This document shows positions 31,947-41,842 of a stretch of 64,000 nucleotides of DNA, piece by piece. The DNA is from BCD1 sp965230565 (GTDB lineage Bacteria; Bacteroidota; Bacteroidia; Chitinophagales; Saprospiraceae), in assembly GCA_965230565.1 (NCBI GenBank), contig CBDDLH010000015.1, positions 1-64,000 of the forward strand. Direction: 5' to 3'. The position numbers and the translations under genes were made by a program. The notes under the pieces are model-generated. The model searched no databases, was not told the DNA's origin, and saw only the letters and a list, made by a program, of their open reading frames with translations. Position 1 is the stretch's first letter; each line of letters begins with the position of its first letter.

Positions 31947-32705
31947 TTATTTAGATTTTAAAATTTTTATTTGGTCAAATACCTTTTTCTTAAAACTTTC
32001 ACCAATTGGAATTTCTTTGATTTTGTTCTTATTCTGAATGTAAATTGTATGGTGATCAAAACTTGAAACGTACAATAAATTGACCGCATAGGATCTGTGG
32101 CATTGAATAAGCGTTTCCTCATGAGAAATTTGCTTGAGCACATCACCCAGATTAGACGAAACCACATGCCGGCCTTTAGTCATGAAGATCTCAGTTTGGC
32201 TACCTGCCGCCTGGAGAAAAGAAATGTTTTCCAATCTGATTTTCAGGTACTTTCCATTTTGCTTAATGAAAAAGAAATCATCAGGGCCATTATCTGAGAG
32301 CTGAATTTGCGTAGACTTATTATCATTTTTTCTTCCAAAAGTAAAAAAGGCAAGATCTATAGCCACCTCCAATTGAGCTTTGGAAGCCCCTTTATTCAAA
32401 AAATAATCAGGTAAAGCAGCCTTAGCCTTTTTTAAAGGTATCTCATTTTCATTTTCAGCATCCACAATAAAAATCAATGGAAGGTTGTAGTCTCTTTTTA
32501 TGGTGCGAATAATATCCACCCCACTCTGGTTACTATTACCAAAAGAAAAAGCGGATAGAATTAAAGACGGAACCGAGTTCTTTATATTATGAAGGACTTC
32601 ATCAATTTCACTAAACGGTCCCATTACTTCTTCTCCCAAATCTAAAATTTGGTTTCTAAGGGTATTCGCATTTTTCAAATCATCATCGAGAATTAAAATC
32701 TTCAT
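31947..32705 (-). CDS. LytTR-family response regulator with degenerate receiver
   Basis: A 252-residue regulator with an N-terminal receiver-like domain (about 1-120) and a C-terminal LytTR DNA-binding domain (about 145-245; KYLKIRLENISFLQAAGSQT and QCHRSYAVNL are typical). The acidic cluster LDDD at residues 7-9 is present. The strand that should carry the phospho-accepting aspartate reads PSLILSAFSF, with alanine at position 52 where Asp is expected, and the switch Thr/Ser position is valine. It probably does not work by ordinary phosphorylation. No histidine kinase is adjacent. It lies upstream of and co-directional with the giant surface gene, so it may control it; this is inference. Confidence 0.85.
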   Translation of the reverse strand: MKILILDDDLKNANTLRNQILDLGEEVMGPFSEIDEVLHNIKNSVPSLILSAFSFGNSNQSGVDIIRTIKRDYNLPLIFIVDAENENEIPLKKAKAALPDYFLNKGASKAQLEVAIDLAFFTFGRKNDNKSTQIQLSDNGPDDFFFIKQNGKYLKIRLENISFLQAAGSQTEIFMTKGRHVVSSNLGDVLKQISHEETLIQCHRSYAVNLLYVSSFDHHTIYIQNKNKIKEIPIGESFKKKVFDQIKILKSK

Positions 32706-33432
32706 CTGTCAGGGTATTCGGGAATATGGGTTAAACAAATACTAAAAGACATCCTCTGTCAAACAAAAATGCAATAATACTGCTATACCACTATTGCATT
32801 AAAATATTGTGATCACTCGAAGCTGAAACCGGAAAGGAATAAGTCCGTTCCAATACTCACCTCAAATGAAATTTAAACAACTTTTTTGAATAATTCTACA
32901 GAACGGCTTTAACCCGGGCATTATAAAAACACATTAAAAATACATGCATTTTTACAACTACAATTCTTAAATTACCCCAGAGGTTAAAAACCTGGGCTGG
33001 TCATTAAAATTTTCTGATTCTGATGTGAAGTTTTAAAAAGTTTAGTTAAAAGGTGGTAACCTATAGAAAAAGAAAAATGTCTTGAAGTCAATGTGTTCGG
33101 ATACCTCACAAATCAGAAAAAAACAGCAACAAAAATACCTTATTAATAAAGGTAAACCAAAGTTACAAATAAATTATGCATAAATCTAGTACACCTTTTA
33201 AACACCATTTTTTTCCTTTTAAACCCAGATTTAAGCAGCCTGAATACTTATATTATAATAAATTGCAATTTTTATTCAAATATTTTTTTCTTCCCTCTAT
33301 TTGTTTATCCAAACTGAATCCCCCGAAAACAGCAATAAATCCGAATGCTTTACCTTTTCCAAAATATTAAAAGTGAAGAAAAAATTGGAGTATTTCAGTA
33401 AGGAAAAAAATGAAGGAGTAACAGTCACTTTT
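32706..33432. other. Intergenic, AT-rich, no gene seen (727 bases)
   Basis: Very AT-rich sequence between two minus-strand genes. It contains an imperfect inverted repeat near 32975-33000 (CCCAG ... CTGGG around a TTAAAA core) and several poly-A and poly-T runs. Short plus-strand frames near 33176-33501 give low-complexity products and are not supported as genes. It presumably contains the promoter of the LytTR gene. Confidence 0.5.
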
Positions 33433-34683
33433 TTATCCCCCCTTCCGCTTACTAAAAAACATCTTAACCCAAAAAAATGGCTTGACCAACTGACCTCTTA
33501 AATCAAAGTCATTATACATTTTGGAGAGGACCTCCAGAAATTTTTTGTTGCCTGCTATGATAGTCCCTAATAAATTGACAATCGGGACTACCCGCATCAG
33601 GGTTTGAAGGCGGTAGCTCAGTTTCATTTCCGAACCGAGTACCCGTGCAACTCTTATATCGTATTCCTTCATATATGCTTCAGAGAAGTCATTTTTTTCA
33701 AAACAATCCCTGGCTTGTTCCGCAGCGATGAACCCACTGTAAAAAGCATGGCCTATCCCCTCTCCTGTCAACGGATCTACCAGATGGCCGGCATCTCCCA
33801 CCAGCATAAACCGTTCTCCGGAAATATGCCTGGACTTTGACCCTAACGGTAATCCATATCCTTCCAGTTTGCCGACCATTTCAGCATTTTTAAACCTTTC
33901 GGATATTTCCGGGTGGGAATCAATTACTTCAAAAAATGATTTTTTTAAATTTATTGACCTCTTTTTTACAAAATCACTCCTCATTCCAAGCCCGACATTA
34001 GCGTTTCCATCAGGAAGTGGGAAAATCCAGAAATATCCAGGTGTCAATTGTTTTAGGAAATGCAGTTCGATGAAATTATCCTTTTTAAGTCCTTGAACAT
34101 TCTTGAAATAGGCCCTTACAGCCCCGGCATGATGAGCATTCTCTTTCTCTATACCTGCAATTTTTCGGGTGAAAGCAGAATGAGCCCCATTGGCTACCAC
34201 CAGGATCTCGGATTTGACAACAAAACTTCCATCGGCATTCTTTACGGTCCAACCATCTTCGGATTTATCGAATTCTTTAACTTCCACCCCTTCCCGAAAC
34301 TGAATATTCTCCCGCCGTTTCACTTCCTGGATCATGAAATTGTCGAAATCCACCCGCTTGCAAATGTAACCGGGAGCATTCTTTTCGTCGCGGACGTAAT
34401 TGGGTTTAAAAGGAATATCCAGGACCTTTCCATTAGGAACTGCAAAAGCAATGCCCCAAACATCGGTATGTGTAGGTTGATTTCCAAACCGCAGTAAAAT
34501 ATCGGGATCGAGTCGGTTTAAAAGCGTTGTCACCTTTCCACTAATAGCATCCCCGCAAACTTTATCCCTCGGAAAAATCGCCTTATCGACCAAAACACTG
34601 GGAATCCCCATATAACTCAACTTTAAAGCTGTAGCCACTCCTCCCGGCCCTGCACCAACAATACATACTTTTGTTTTGATCAT
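33433..34683 (-). CDS. Geranylgeranyl reductase family FAD-dependent oxidoreductase
   Basis: A 416-residue flavoprotein of the geranylgeranyl-reductase/halogenase-like superfamily, which typically reduces isoprenoid double bonds or acts on lipid-like substrates. The FAD-binding GxGxxG appears at residues 10-15 (VGAGPGGVATALKL). It is followed by the family motif FPRDKVCGD near residue 40 and the second FAD contact GDAGHLVDPLTGEGIGHAF near residue 300. No membrane segment or signal peptide is evident, so it is likely cytoplasmic or peripheral. It reads away from the plus-strand sigma factor gene. The exact substrate (menaquinone, carotenoid or archaeal-type lipid precursor) cannot be told from sequence. 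Confidence 0.85.
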   Translation of the reverse strand: MIKTKVCIVGAGPGGVATALKLSYMGIPSVLVDKAIFPRDKVCGDAISGKVTTLLNRLDPDILLRFGNQPTHTDVWGIAFAVPNGKVLDIPFKPNYVRDEKNAPGYICKRVDFDNFMIQEVKRRENIQFREGVEVKEFDKSEDGWTVKNADGSFVVKSEILVVANGAHSAFTRKIAGIEKENAHHAGAVRAYFKNVQGLKKDNFIELHFLKQLTPGYFWIFPLPDGNANVGLGMRSDFVKKRSINLKKSFFEVIDSHPEISERFKNAEMVGKLEGYGLPLGSKSRHISGERFMLVGDAGHLVDPLTGEGIGHAFYSGFIAAEQARDCFEKNDFSEAYMKEYDIRVARVLGSEMKLSYRLQTLMRVVPIVNLLGTIIAGNKKFLEVLSKMYNDFDLRGQLVKPFFWVKMFFSKRKGG

Positions 34684-34724
34684 GGATTCTTTAGTTTGCC
34701 GACAAAAATAATAGAAAATGGTTG

Positions 34725-34830
34725 CTGGTTACAAGTTTCTGGTTACAAGTTTCTGGTCATTTTATCTCTGCGGAACCCTGCGCTTCTCCGTGGCACTCTG
34801 CGGTACAACCCTCTGCGCCCTCTGCCTCCT
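34725..34830. repeat. Short intergenic repeats (CTGGTTACAAGTTT x2 and CTCTGCGG-type)
   Basis: CTGGTTACAAGTTT is repeated back to back at 34725-34738 and 34739-34752, then partly again. Bases 34765-34830 contain degenerate copies of CTCTGCGG/CTCCGTGG. They lie in the 234-base gap between the divergent reductase and sigma genes. Confidence 0.7.
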
Positions 34831-34917
34831 CCTCATTTAAAAAAAAAATTTCCTTAAATTCCAACCATAGAAAAAACCCGGCATCTTTAGAACAACAAAC
34901 GAATTCAAACGGACAAC

Positions 34918-35466
34918 TTGAAAAACTTTATTTCACCTGAAGAACTCGAGCTGATCAATAAATGCCTGGCAGGAGAAAGAAATAGCCAGCAAATATTATA
35001 TCAGAAATACGTCAATGCCATGTACCACACCGTGGTAAGGATGGTAGGTAATTCCGAGGACGCAAGAGATATTATTCAGGAAACTTTTATAAAAGTTTTC
35101 AACAGCCTGGAAACCTTCCGTAAGGATTCTACTTTGGGCGCCTGGATCAAAAGAATTACTATTAATTCTGCCCTGAATTTCCTGAGAAAGGCGAAAAGAA
35201 CCCAAACAATGCCCTTTGAAGACAACTTCAATGAGACGCCCATGGAAACCGAGGAAGTGAAAAATATTAGCATGAAAACGATCCACAATGCTATAAAATC
35301 ACTTCCGGAAGGATCGAGAATGGTGCTGACGCTTTTTCTGCTGGAAGGTTATCAACACAAAGAAATAGCCAGCATTCTCGGGATTACGGAATCAACTTCA
35401 AAAACCCAATATCGAAGAGGAAAACTCTTACTTCAAGAAAAACTAAAAACCTTTAAAACCATTTGA
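34918..35466 (+). CDS. ECF RNA polymerase sigma factor
   Basis: A 182-residue sigma-70 factor of the extracytoplasmic function group. Region 2 is visible around residues 25-90 (MVGNSEDARDIIQETFIKVF, then LGAWIKRITINSALNFLRKA), and region 4 around 125-180 (SLPEGSRMVLTLFLLEGY, HKEIASILGITEST). The start used is a TTG at 34918; the next in-frame ATG would remove part of region 2. Two plus-strand genes follow: a single-pass membrane protein that could be its anti-sigma factor, and a secreted solenoid protein, probably a target or co-regulated partner. Confidence 0.88.
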   Translation: MKNFISPEELELINKCLAGERNSQQILYQKYVNAMYHTVVRMVGNSEDARDIIQETFIKVFNSLETFRKDSTLGAWIKRITINSALNFLRKAKRTQTMPFEDNFNETPMETEEVKNISMKTIHNAIKSLPEGSRMVLTLFLLEGYQHKEIASILGITESTSKTQYRRGKLLLQEKLKTFKTI

Positions 35467-35571
35467 ACCGGATGAGAGTGCAGAATGCATGGTGATGAGT
35501 GATGATTTTTGAATAATAGATATTTCCAGAGGAGAGCTAAAACGCTTTGAACAACTTGAACAAAATTTAAA

Positions 35572-36114
35572 ATGGACGCACTAGAAAAACATATTCGTAA
35601 AAATCGCGAGGAACTGGACCGGATAGAAACTCCGGACATTTCCGGAATGTGGAATGAAATTGAGCAACACATTCCTGGAAAGCAGAATAAGCGCAGTGCC
35701 TTGATCATTGGTCTTCGACGTATTGCGGTTGCAGCCTCGTTCATGCTTATCGGTGGGTTTGCTGTATGGATGTTTATGAACCAGCAAAACTCCAAAAACA
35801 ACACCCTGGCCAAGTTTTACCCCGAACTTTTGGAAATGGAAAACAACTATGTTCAAACGATTTCCCAGAAAGAGGCCAGCATTCCTTTTGACAGCCTTGA
35901 CCAGTTCCTGTTCGAGGAAATTCTCGATGAATTGGCAACCCTTGAAGATATGAAAGCGACAACCCTTGAAGATCTTCCCCAATATTCAAAAAATGAAAGA
36001 GTGGTTAACGCGCTTATGAAATATTACGAAAGAAAAATTCAAATACTTGAAAGATTATCAAACGAATATCAAAAAAGCAAACGTCATGAGAAGAAACGTG
36101 AAATTCAAATTTAA
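35572..36114 (+). CDS. Single-pass membrane protein, putative anti-sigma factor
   Basis: A 180-residue protein with a charged N-terminus (about 1-45, EKHIRKNREELDRIETPDIS), one transmembrane helix near residues 50-68 (IAVAASFMLIGGFAVWMFM) and a C-terminal region rich in charged helices. The cytoplasmic N-terminus plus one helix directly after an ECF sigma gene is the layout of Bacteroidota anti-sigma factors, but I see no recognisable zinc-binding anti-sigma motif. Its end overlaps the start of the next gene by 29 bases, suggesting coupled translation. Confidence 0.75.
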   Translation: MDALEKHIRKNREELDRIETPDISGMWNEIEQHIPGKQNKRSALIIGLRRIAVAASFMLIGGFAVWMFMNQQNSKNNTLAKFYPELLEMENNYVQTISQKEASIPFDSLDQFLFEEILDELATLEDMKATTLEDLPQYSKNERVVNALMKYYERKIQILERLSNEYQKSKRHEKKREIQI

Positions 36115-37402
36115 ATTAATAGGAGTTCTCGCCCTCCTTGTGCTTATGCAGGCGGCAGGGTTTGCCAAAGAATATAAATCTAAAACCATAAGCAAAACCC
36201 TGGATGCCAAGCCCAATATTTTCGTTTTACACAAATACGGCCCATTACAGGTTGAGGCCTCTACGGATGGCAAAGTACATTTTGAAGCTACCCTCACCTT
36301 TGATGCCAATAGTGAAGCTGATGCCAATGAAGTTTTCGAACATTTTGACATAAGTGTTGGGGAAGCAGGAAATGAGATCGTTCTCGAAACAGAATTTGAT
36401 GTACGCAGCTGGAACCAGTCTTTTGGCTCTATCTCCATCAAATTCAGTGATGGTCAGAAAGTAAAAAACATCAGTAAATTAAAGATCAATATGGTCGTCA
36501 AGGTTCCGAAGATCGAATATCTGAAACTCAAAAACAAGTACGACAAGATCAAAGTACTTAACAGCCTTGATCACGACCTGGAAGTAGTACTGTACGAAGG
36601 ACAATTGAATACAAAAAATGTCAATGGCAAACTCAACCTTTCCCTCAAGTATAGCCAGGCTGAATTGGGAAATTTCAATCAGGCAAAAATTGAACTGTAC
36701 GAATGTACCCTAAGTCTCGGCAATGGTAAACAGGCCAACATCAACAGTAAATACAGCCGCTGGACACTGGGAAGTGCTCATAGTCTTATAGTGGATGCCT
36801 ATGAAGGAAAAGGAGAAGCAGGCATAATCAAAGGCCACCTTGAAATGAATAGTAAATACTATCGCTTTACAGCCTCTGAGTTTGAAACGGCCAATGTAAG
36901 CATGTACGAAGGTTGTTTTACCGCACAAAAAGGAAAATCCTTTAAAGGCCAAAACAAATACGGTTGTATCAATATTGATCACATCGACGACATCGATCTG
37001 GAAAGTGCCTATGAAACTGATGTAAACGCTACGAGTATCGGAAACCTGATCGTCCAAAACGGGAAATACAGCAATTTCAAAACCGACAAACTGGAGGGAA
37101 GTATCAAAGCCAATACCTATGAAGGGTTTATTAAAGTAGGCATGGTTGGAGAAGGTTTCTCCGGAATTGATTTTGAAAGCAAATACACCAACCTTGAAGT
37201 GGGCATTCCTTCTTCCGTAAAATACAGACTGGATGGAGATATGCAGTACACGGACATCGATTATCCCGAAGATCGTTTTGATACCCGGACCTACATTGAA
37301 AAGAACTCAAAGATTACCATAAGTGGTAAAATCAAAGGAGCAACCGAAAGCAGTCCCTTGATCAAACTCAAAGCCTACGAAGGCAATATAAACCTGGATT
37401 AA
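36086..37402 (+). CDS. Secreted repetitive beta-solenoid-like protein (DUF4097-like)
   Basis: Secreted protein of 438 residues. I chose the ATG at 36086 because it gives a clean signal peptide (MRRNVKFKFKLIGVLALLVL, ending GFAKEY); an earlier in-frame ATG at 36047 would put 13 charged residues in front. The mature part has two alternating motifs every 20 or so residues: KY (NKYDKIKV, LKYSQAEL, SKYSRWTL, SKYYRFTA, NKYGCINI, GKYSNFKT, SKYTNLEV) and YEG (LYEGQL, AYEGKG, MYEGCF, TYEGFI, AYEGNI). This regularity suggests stacked beta-strands, as in DUF4097-type adhesin-like domains. It overlaps the putative anti-sigma gene and likely shares its transcript. Function unknown; envelope location inferred. 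Confidence 0.82.
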   Translation: MRRNVKFKFKLIGVLALLVLMQAAGFAKEYKSKTISKTLDAKPNIFVLHKYGPLQVEASTDGKVHFEATLTFDANSEADANEVFEHFDISVGEAGNEIVLETEFDVRSWNQSFGSISIKFSDGQKVKNISKLKINMVVKVPKIEYLKLKNKYDKIKVLNSLDHDLEVVLYEGQLNTKNVNGKLNLSLKYSQAELGNFNQAKIELYECTLSLGNGKQANINSKYSRWTLGSAHSLIVDAYEGKGEAGIIKGHLEMNSKYYRFTASEFETANVSMYEGCFTAQKGKSFKGQNKYGCINIDHIDDIDLESAYETDVNATSIGNLIVQNGKYSNFKTDKLEGSIKANTYEGFIKVGMVGEGFSGIDFESKYTNLEVGIPSSVKYRLDGDMQYTDIDYPEDRFDTRTYIEKNSKITISGKIKGATESSPLIKLKAYEGNINLD

Positions 37403-37433
37403 TTTCCGAGTTAGAAATCACCTGAAAAAAGAA

Positions 37434-37466
37434 AAGGCAGGCCTCTGAAAGGAGGTCTGCCTTTTT
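37434..37466. terminator. Bidirectional terminator between convergent genes
   Basis: A 12-pair stem (AAGGCAGGCCTC with GAGGTCTGCCTT, one G-T pair) is followed by TTTT on the plus strand and preceded by an A-rich run. It lies between the solenoid gene and the convergent peroxidase gene and can serve both. Confidence 0.85.
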
Positions 37467-37485
37467 AAATAATATGATACAAGCA

Positions 37486-39402
37486 TTAATTTTTAAATAT
37501 TCTTTGCCGTCCGATCTTTCCGTCCTGGATCAGACTTACGAGATATACTCCATTCGGTAATTGCTTGTCAAGGTCAAATTCCAGGGTATTCATACCTTCA
37601 TTGACATCAACCGTTTTTTCTTCCAAAACAACTCCTTTCAAATCTGTAACCTGGAGGGTAACTTCACCTGAATTATCAGAATGGAAATTTATAAACAACT
37701 TCTCTGTCACTGGATTAGGATAGGCTGCAATTTCCACCGGAGGTTCCTCGGCTGTATTGTGTAAAGCAGTAACGCCATGTGGAGTCATAAGAAAAACATT
37801 GTCCTGCATAGCAGCCACTCCGGTATTTTCCATGATTATGTCCTTAAACCTCGTTTGTTTAAGTTCAGCTATTTCTTCCTCACTGAAGGCCGGATCATTT
37901 TCATAATAAAAACGATCTCCATCCCTCAGAGAGCGGAACTGTCGTTTCATAATGGTCATCACTGTTTCACCGAAGAGCGCACTCTCCATGTGATTCTCTG
38001 CCAACATGCCCACCCAAGGGTCTATATTATTAATATCTCCGTAAACGCTTTCAAATACCTGATTCTGCCATGGATTTACACTCAGTTCATGAAACCCTTC
38101 CAAAGCAGGCAATCCAAAATCGGTACGAATCGTATTGTAATCCGAAAGTCCTCTTTCCCGGCCACGGGTAATATTGAGCACTGCAAGATCTAAGTCCGCC
38201 AAAACCCGGAGGGCCAAACAGGAAATTCCTGAGGTCGTGAACCAGTTTACAATCAAAATCCTGTTCTACCTGAGTAGCCATTCCAATCAGGAAGGGATCC
38301 ACCCCTCCGCTTTCCACCAAAACGATGGGATTGAAAAATGCATTTCTCAACAGGATATTCCCCGCCGGAATAAGGTTTCCTTCATTATTCATCCGAACAA
38401 TAGTGCTGTTTACCACGGTATGACCATAACGATAGGCAGCCACGGAAAAAACATTCATGATCCCCGGGTTTACAAGGGCATCATATCCATTATATTCCGG
38501 AAGATGGACCCCCAGCGTAGGCAACCACTCTTCATAAACAATGGCCTGAATTTTCGCTCCGATGATTCTTCTGGACCCGCTGGTAAATTTGTTCATCATC
38601 CCAATCTGGATGCTTCTTCGATGATTTCATCACAAACACGGTTGTGTTCCCGAACCCATAAGGTGTGAAAAACCGTCAGGTTGACATTTTCATTAGCCCT
38701 TAAATCCCCGGCGACAAACCATCGGGTGAAGTAGGGATTTGCCATAGCCATAAAAGGCGCATCAGGATCTACCGGACTACCGGCCTCATTGGTCGTAGTA
38801 TTGTATGGCAGCAAGTTCCCTGCGGAAGTCTTGAGTTTTCCGTCCTCAAAAGTACGCAGCCAGTTGGCACGTTCTATATCAGAACCATAGACTGCAGAAC
38901 CATCAATAAAGGCAGAAATAGCGTTAGGGAAAGCCCGAGGGTTTCCGGGGTCTGTTCCTGAATCTTCCGTATACGCCGAACGCTTCACATGCATGACCTT
39001 GTTACCTGTACCAAGAGGGTCAAAATAAGGATCTCCTTCCGGAATGTGAACCTCAATTTCCTCTTCTTCAATTTCCATCACCAAGGTAATGTCATGATCG
39101 ATAAATTGACCCCAGATGAATGCGTAATCGCTTAATTCCAGTACATCTGGCAAAACGCCATCCTGATTAAAGATCGAGTTACTGATATGGCGTGCGTTTG
39201 GACGATCATAACCACCGGGTTCGGAAACCTGGTCAGCAAATCCATTCGTTGTTAAAAACAATTGGGGGGTTCCCACTGCACCCCATTCGGGATGTTGGAA
39301 ATTATTACCGGTACCATCGTAAGTGCGAATCTCCTGTGCCTGAGACAGGTTCATACCAACCCCCAACAATAAGATCAAAAGGGAAAGTAGATTTTTTTTC
39401 AT
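37486..39402 (-). CDS. Animal-type heme peroxidase with T9SS sorting domain, disrupted as sequenced
   Basis: A secreted heme peroxidase of the animal/peroxinectin superfamily, about 637 residues when repaired. It has a signal peptide (LLSLLILLLGVGMNLSQAQ), the distal heme segment WGQFIDHDITL, a calcium-site region SAVYGSD, the arginine motif LWVREHNRV and the proximal histidine motif YRYGHTVV. It also has the conserved LNITRGRERGLSDYN and, at the C-terminus, a T9SS sorting domain (AAYPNPVTEKLFINFHSDNS, ending GRQRIFKN). Three breaks split the frame near 38613, 38575 and 38195. Each is fixed by removing one base; the first restores HPDWDDEQIYQ. Sequencing error is more likely than decay because all motifs are intact. 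The product should be surface-attached or released. Confidence 0.85.
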
Positions 39403-39719
39403 AGGAAAACGATTTGTTTTTTTAAAATCAATTTTAAACCATCAGCAATAGTGCTGGCAGCGATTAGTAAATGAATTTCAGATGAAATATGTAAACCGAT
39501 ATAGCAGATGCCAGCCAATTTATCTCTGGCCCTGTAAAAAGGAAGGAGCAACTCAAAGCCTGTGGTAGCAATTACCGCAGGTTACAAAGAAATACAAAAA
39601 CACCATTAATTCAATAAATCAAAATATGTTGTACAACAGGTATTGGAATGAAACCCTAAGAGTGGATTACTCAGAGAGCAAAAGCAGGCTTTATGAAGCG
39701 TAATTTGATAGGAAAACAA
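39403..39719. other. Intergenic between peroxidase and Crp/Fnr genes (317 bases)
   Basis: AT-rich non-coding sequence upstream of the peroxidase gene on the minus strand. It should contain the peroxidase promoter. The only structured element I see is the palindrome at 39627-39638. Confidence 0.5.
39627..39638. promoter_or_regulatory. Perfect 12-base palindrome TGTTGTACAACA, possible operator
   Basis: TGTTGTACAACA is its own reverse complement and lies between the regulator gene and the peroxidase gene it may control. It does not match the classical Crp (TGTGA-N6-TCACA) or Fnr (TTGAT-N4-ATCAA) sites. A chance palindrome cannot be excluded. Confidence 0.3.
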
Positions 39720-40452
39720 TTAACCCAAGGAACTGATCTTTTTTAACTTTTCGAGCTGTAGAATACCAATTTTTCTCCGATGGATCTCAATCAGTTCCTC
39801 TTTGGAAAATTCTGAAAGAATACGGATAGCATTGGCAGGAGTCATATTAGCCAGAGCGGCTATTTCAGCCCTTTTGAGTTGTACATCAAGCGTGATCCTG
39901 TCTTCCTGTGGTACCGTAAGTGTCGAGTAAAATCAAAAGCGCATCCGCTAATCTTCCTCTGAGATGTTTTTGAGTTAAGTTGATCATGCGCTGATCTGCC
40001 TTTTCTACTTCCCGTGAAAGCATTTGAACTACCTTGAGAGACAGGTCATTATTGTTTTTTACAACTGCAAGGAAATTATCACGATCGAGGATACAGACAC
40101 TGCACTGTTCCAGGGCAATTGCCGTACTGGCATAATTCTTTTCCAGAAGAAGTGCTTTTAATCCAATGAATTCGACAGGTTTTTTAAGTGCAACAATGGG
40201 GTTATTCTCCACAATTCCGGAGCGAACGATCTTTACTTTTCCGGAGCGAAGACAGAAAAGACCCCGTGAAGGATTTCCTTCTTTAAAAAGTACACCTCCC
40301 GGCTCAAACTCCTCAACCCTTCTCCCACTATTCAGAATTTCCAGTTCCTCATAGGAAAGATCGTTAAATAAAGACATTCGCTTTACCCAGCAATTCATAC
40401 AGGTATTTTCACCGGATTCAGAGTAAAGATCACATGGTTGAGGACTTTCCAT
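39720..40452 (-). CDS. Crp/Fnr family transcription regulator, one frameshift
   Basis: A cAMP-receptor-like regulator, 243 residues when repaired. The N-terminal part has cysteines (CMNC near residues 18-21), followed by a cyclic-nucleotide-binding-like beta-barrel (FEPGGVLFKEGNPSRGLFCL, GKVKIVRSG). A dimerisation helix (SLKVVQMLSREVEKA) comes next. The frame breaks near 39905; removing one base of the CC pair restores a winged helix-turn-helix (EIAALANMTPANAIRILSEF). No effector can be named. It lies 317 bases from the peroxidase gene and reads in the same direction, with the MFS gene diverging on its other side. Confidence 0.85.
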
Positions 40453-40593
40453 TCTATTTTTTTGTTAAAACAAAAATAAGGGGTTACTTGAAATAATAAA
40501 AGTTGCTTCCTCTTTGATTAAAAATTTATTTCATCTGAGGAACTAATCTGAGTGAGTATTGTTTTTAATATCTCCCGCTTAAACACCCTTAAT

Positions 40594-41842
40594 ATGATTG
40601 CCAGAACAATACGTCTGTATCAAAATTCTTTTTCCGGTCTTTCCAAGGATGTCTGGATTCTTACCCTGATCTTTTTTATCAATCGGTCGGGCACCATGGT
40701 ACTGCCTTTCCTCACCATCCTGATGACCACTTCAAAGGGATTCACCCTGCAGGAGGCAGGATTTATGATGAGTGCTTTTGGCATGGGCTCTGTGGTTGGC
40801 AACAACCTCGGCGGAAGACTGACAGACAAATCCAACCCTTATCCTATTATGTTTTGGTCCCTGTTCATTAGCGGGCTCGTTTTCATCTCCCTGGTTTTTA
40901 TCGAAACACTTATCGGGTATTGTTTGGTATTGTTTGTATTAGCCAGTATTGCCGACGCTTATCGACCGGCGAATAATGCGGCATTGGCTTTTTACAGTAA
41001 ACCAGAGAATTATACGCGTTCCTTTGGATTGATCAGGATGGCCGCCAACCTAGGGTTTTGCAGCCGGCCCGGGACTTGGTGGGGTTATTATAGCCGGGTT
41101 TGGATACAATGCGCTTTTCATTGCAGATGGAGTTACCTGCCTGCTTGCAGCATTCTCCATTTTGTTTTTTCTGGACCCCAAAAAAATTCAGGAAAGCAAA
41201 ACGCAAAAACAGCAGGAGGAAATCCTGGCCGGAAAACCTACAGGAATTAACCCTGGACGAGATAAAATCTTCCTGATTTTTGTTGTGTTAAACTTTTTCA
41301 CAGCAATTGCTTTTTTGCAATTGTTTTCGACCATACCTGTTTTCTTTAAGGACATCATCACCTATTCTGAAACACAAGTGGGATTAGTGATGGGTTTTAA
41401 TGGATTATTGATAGCCCTTGTGGAAATGCCTTTGGTTTATACCATTGAAAATAAGCATGAAAAAATGAAGTTAGTGGGAATTGGGGCTATTTTATTCGGA
41501 TTAGCATTCCTACCCTTCCTGATGAAAAGTTGGTTATGGATAACTCCATGGATCTACGTTTTTGTCTTAAGTTTTGGAGAGATCCTCAACATGCCGTTTT
41601 CTAACTCCTGGGTCAGTGAACGGGCATCTGCCTCTACCCAGGGGCGGTACATGGGCGTTTATTCCATGAGCTGGTCTTTAGCTTTTATCCTCGGGCCGAC
41701 CATAAGTATGTACATAGCAGAACATTATGACTTTTCGAGTTTATGGATCATTGCATCCATCATCAGTATCGCTTCAGGCTTTGGGTATCTTGCCCTTAGA
41801 AAAAAGGCCAGGGAGCAGGAGGTGAAGACTGAATATATTTAA
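40594..41842 (+). CDS. MFS transporter, one frameshift
   Basis: Major facilitator superfamily permease of about 415 residues (usual size, roughly 12 membrane segments) once repaired. The N-terminal half has LTLIFFINRSGTMVLPFLTI, the family loop NNLGGRLTDKSNPYP, and further hydrophobic segments. The C-terminal half has LVMGFNGLLIALVEMPLVYTI and a final helix before a charged tail. One extra T in the run 41056-41059 breaks the frame; removing it gives a continuous GFAAGPGLGGVIIAGFGYNA. I chose the ATG at 40594 because it starts just before the first helix; a GTG at 40552 is an alternative. The substrate is unknown; the family exports drugs or sugars. Confidence 0.85.

Noticed and set aside
33176..33501. 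Short plus-strand frames in the AT-rich gap
   Set aside because: Low-complexity products in very AT-rich DNA, with no recognisable domain.
37486..39402. Three separate minus-strand genes
   Set aside because: The pieces join in order into one peroxidase with contiguous motifs once single extra bases are removed.
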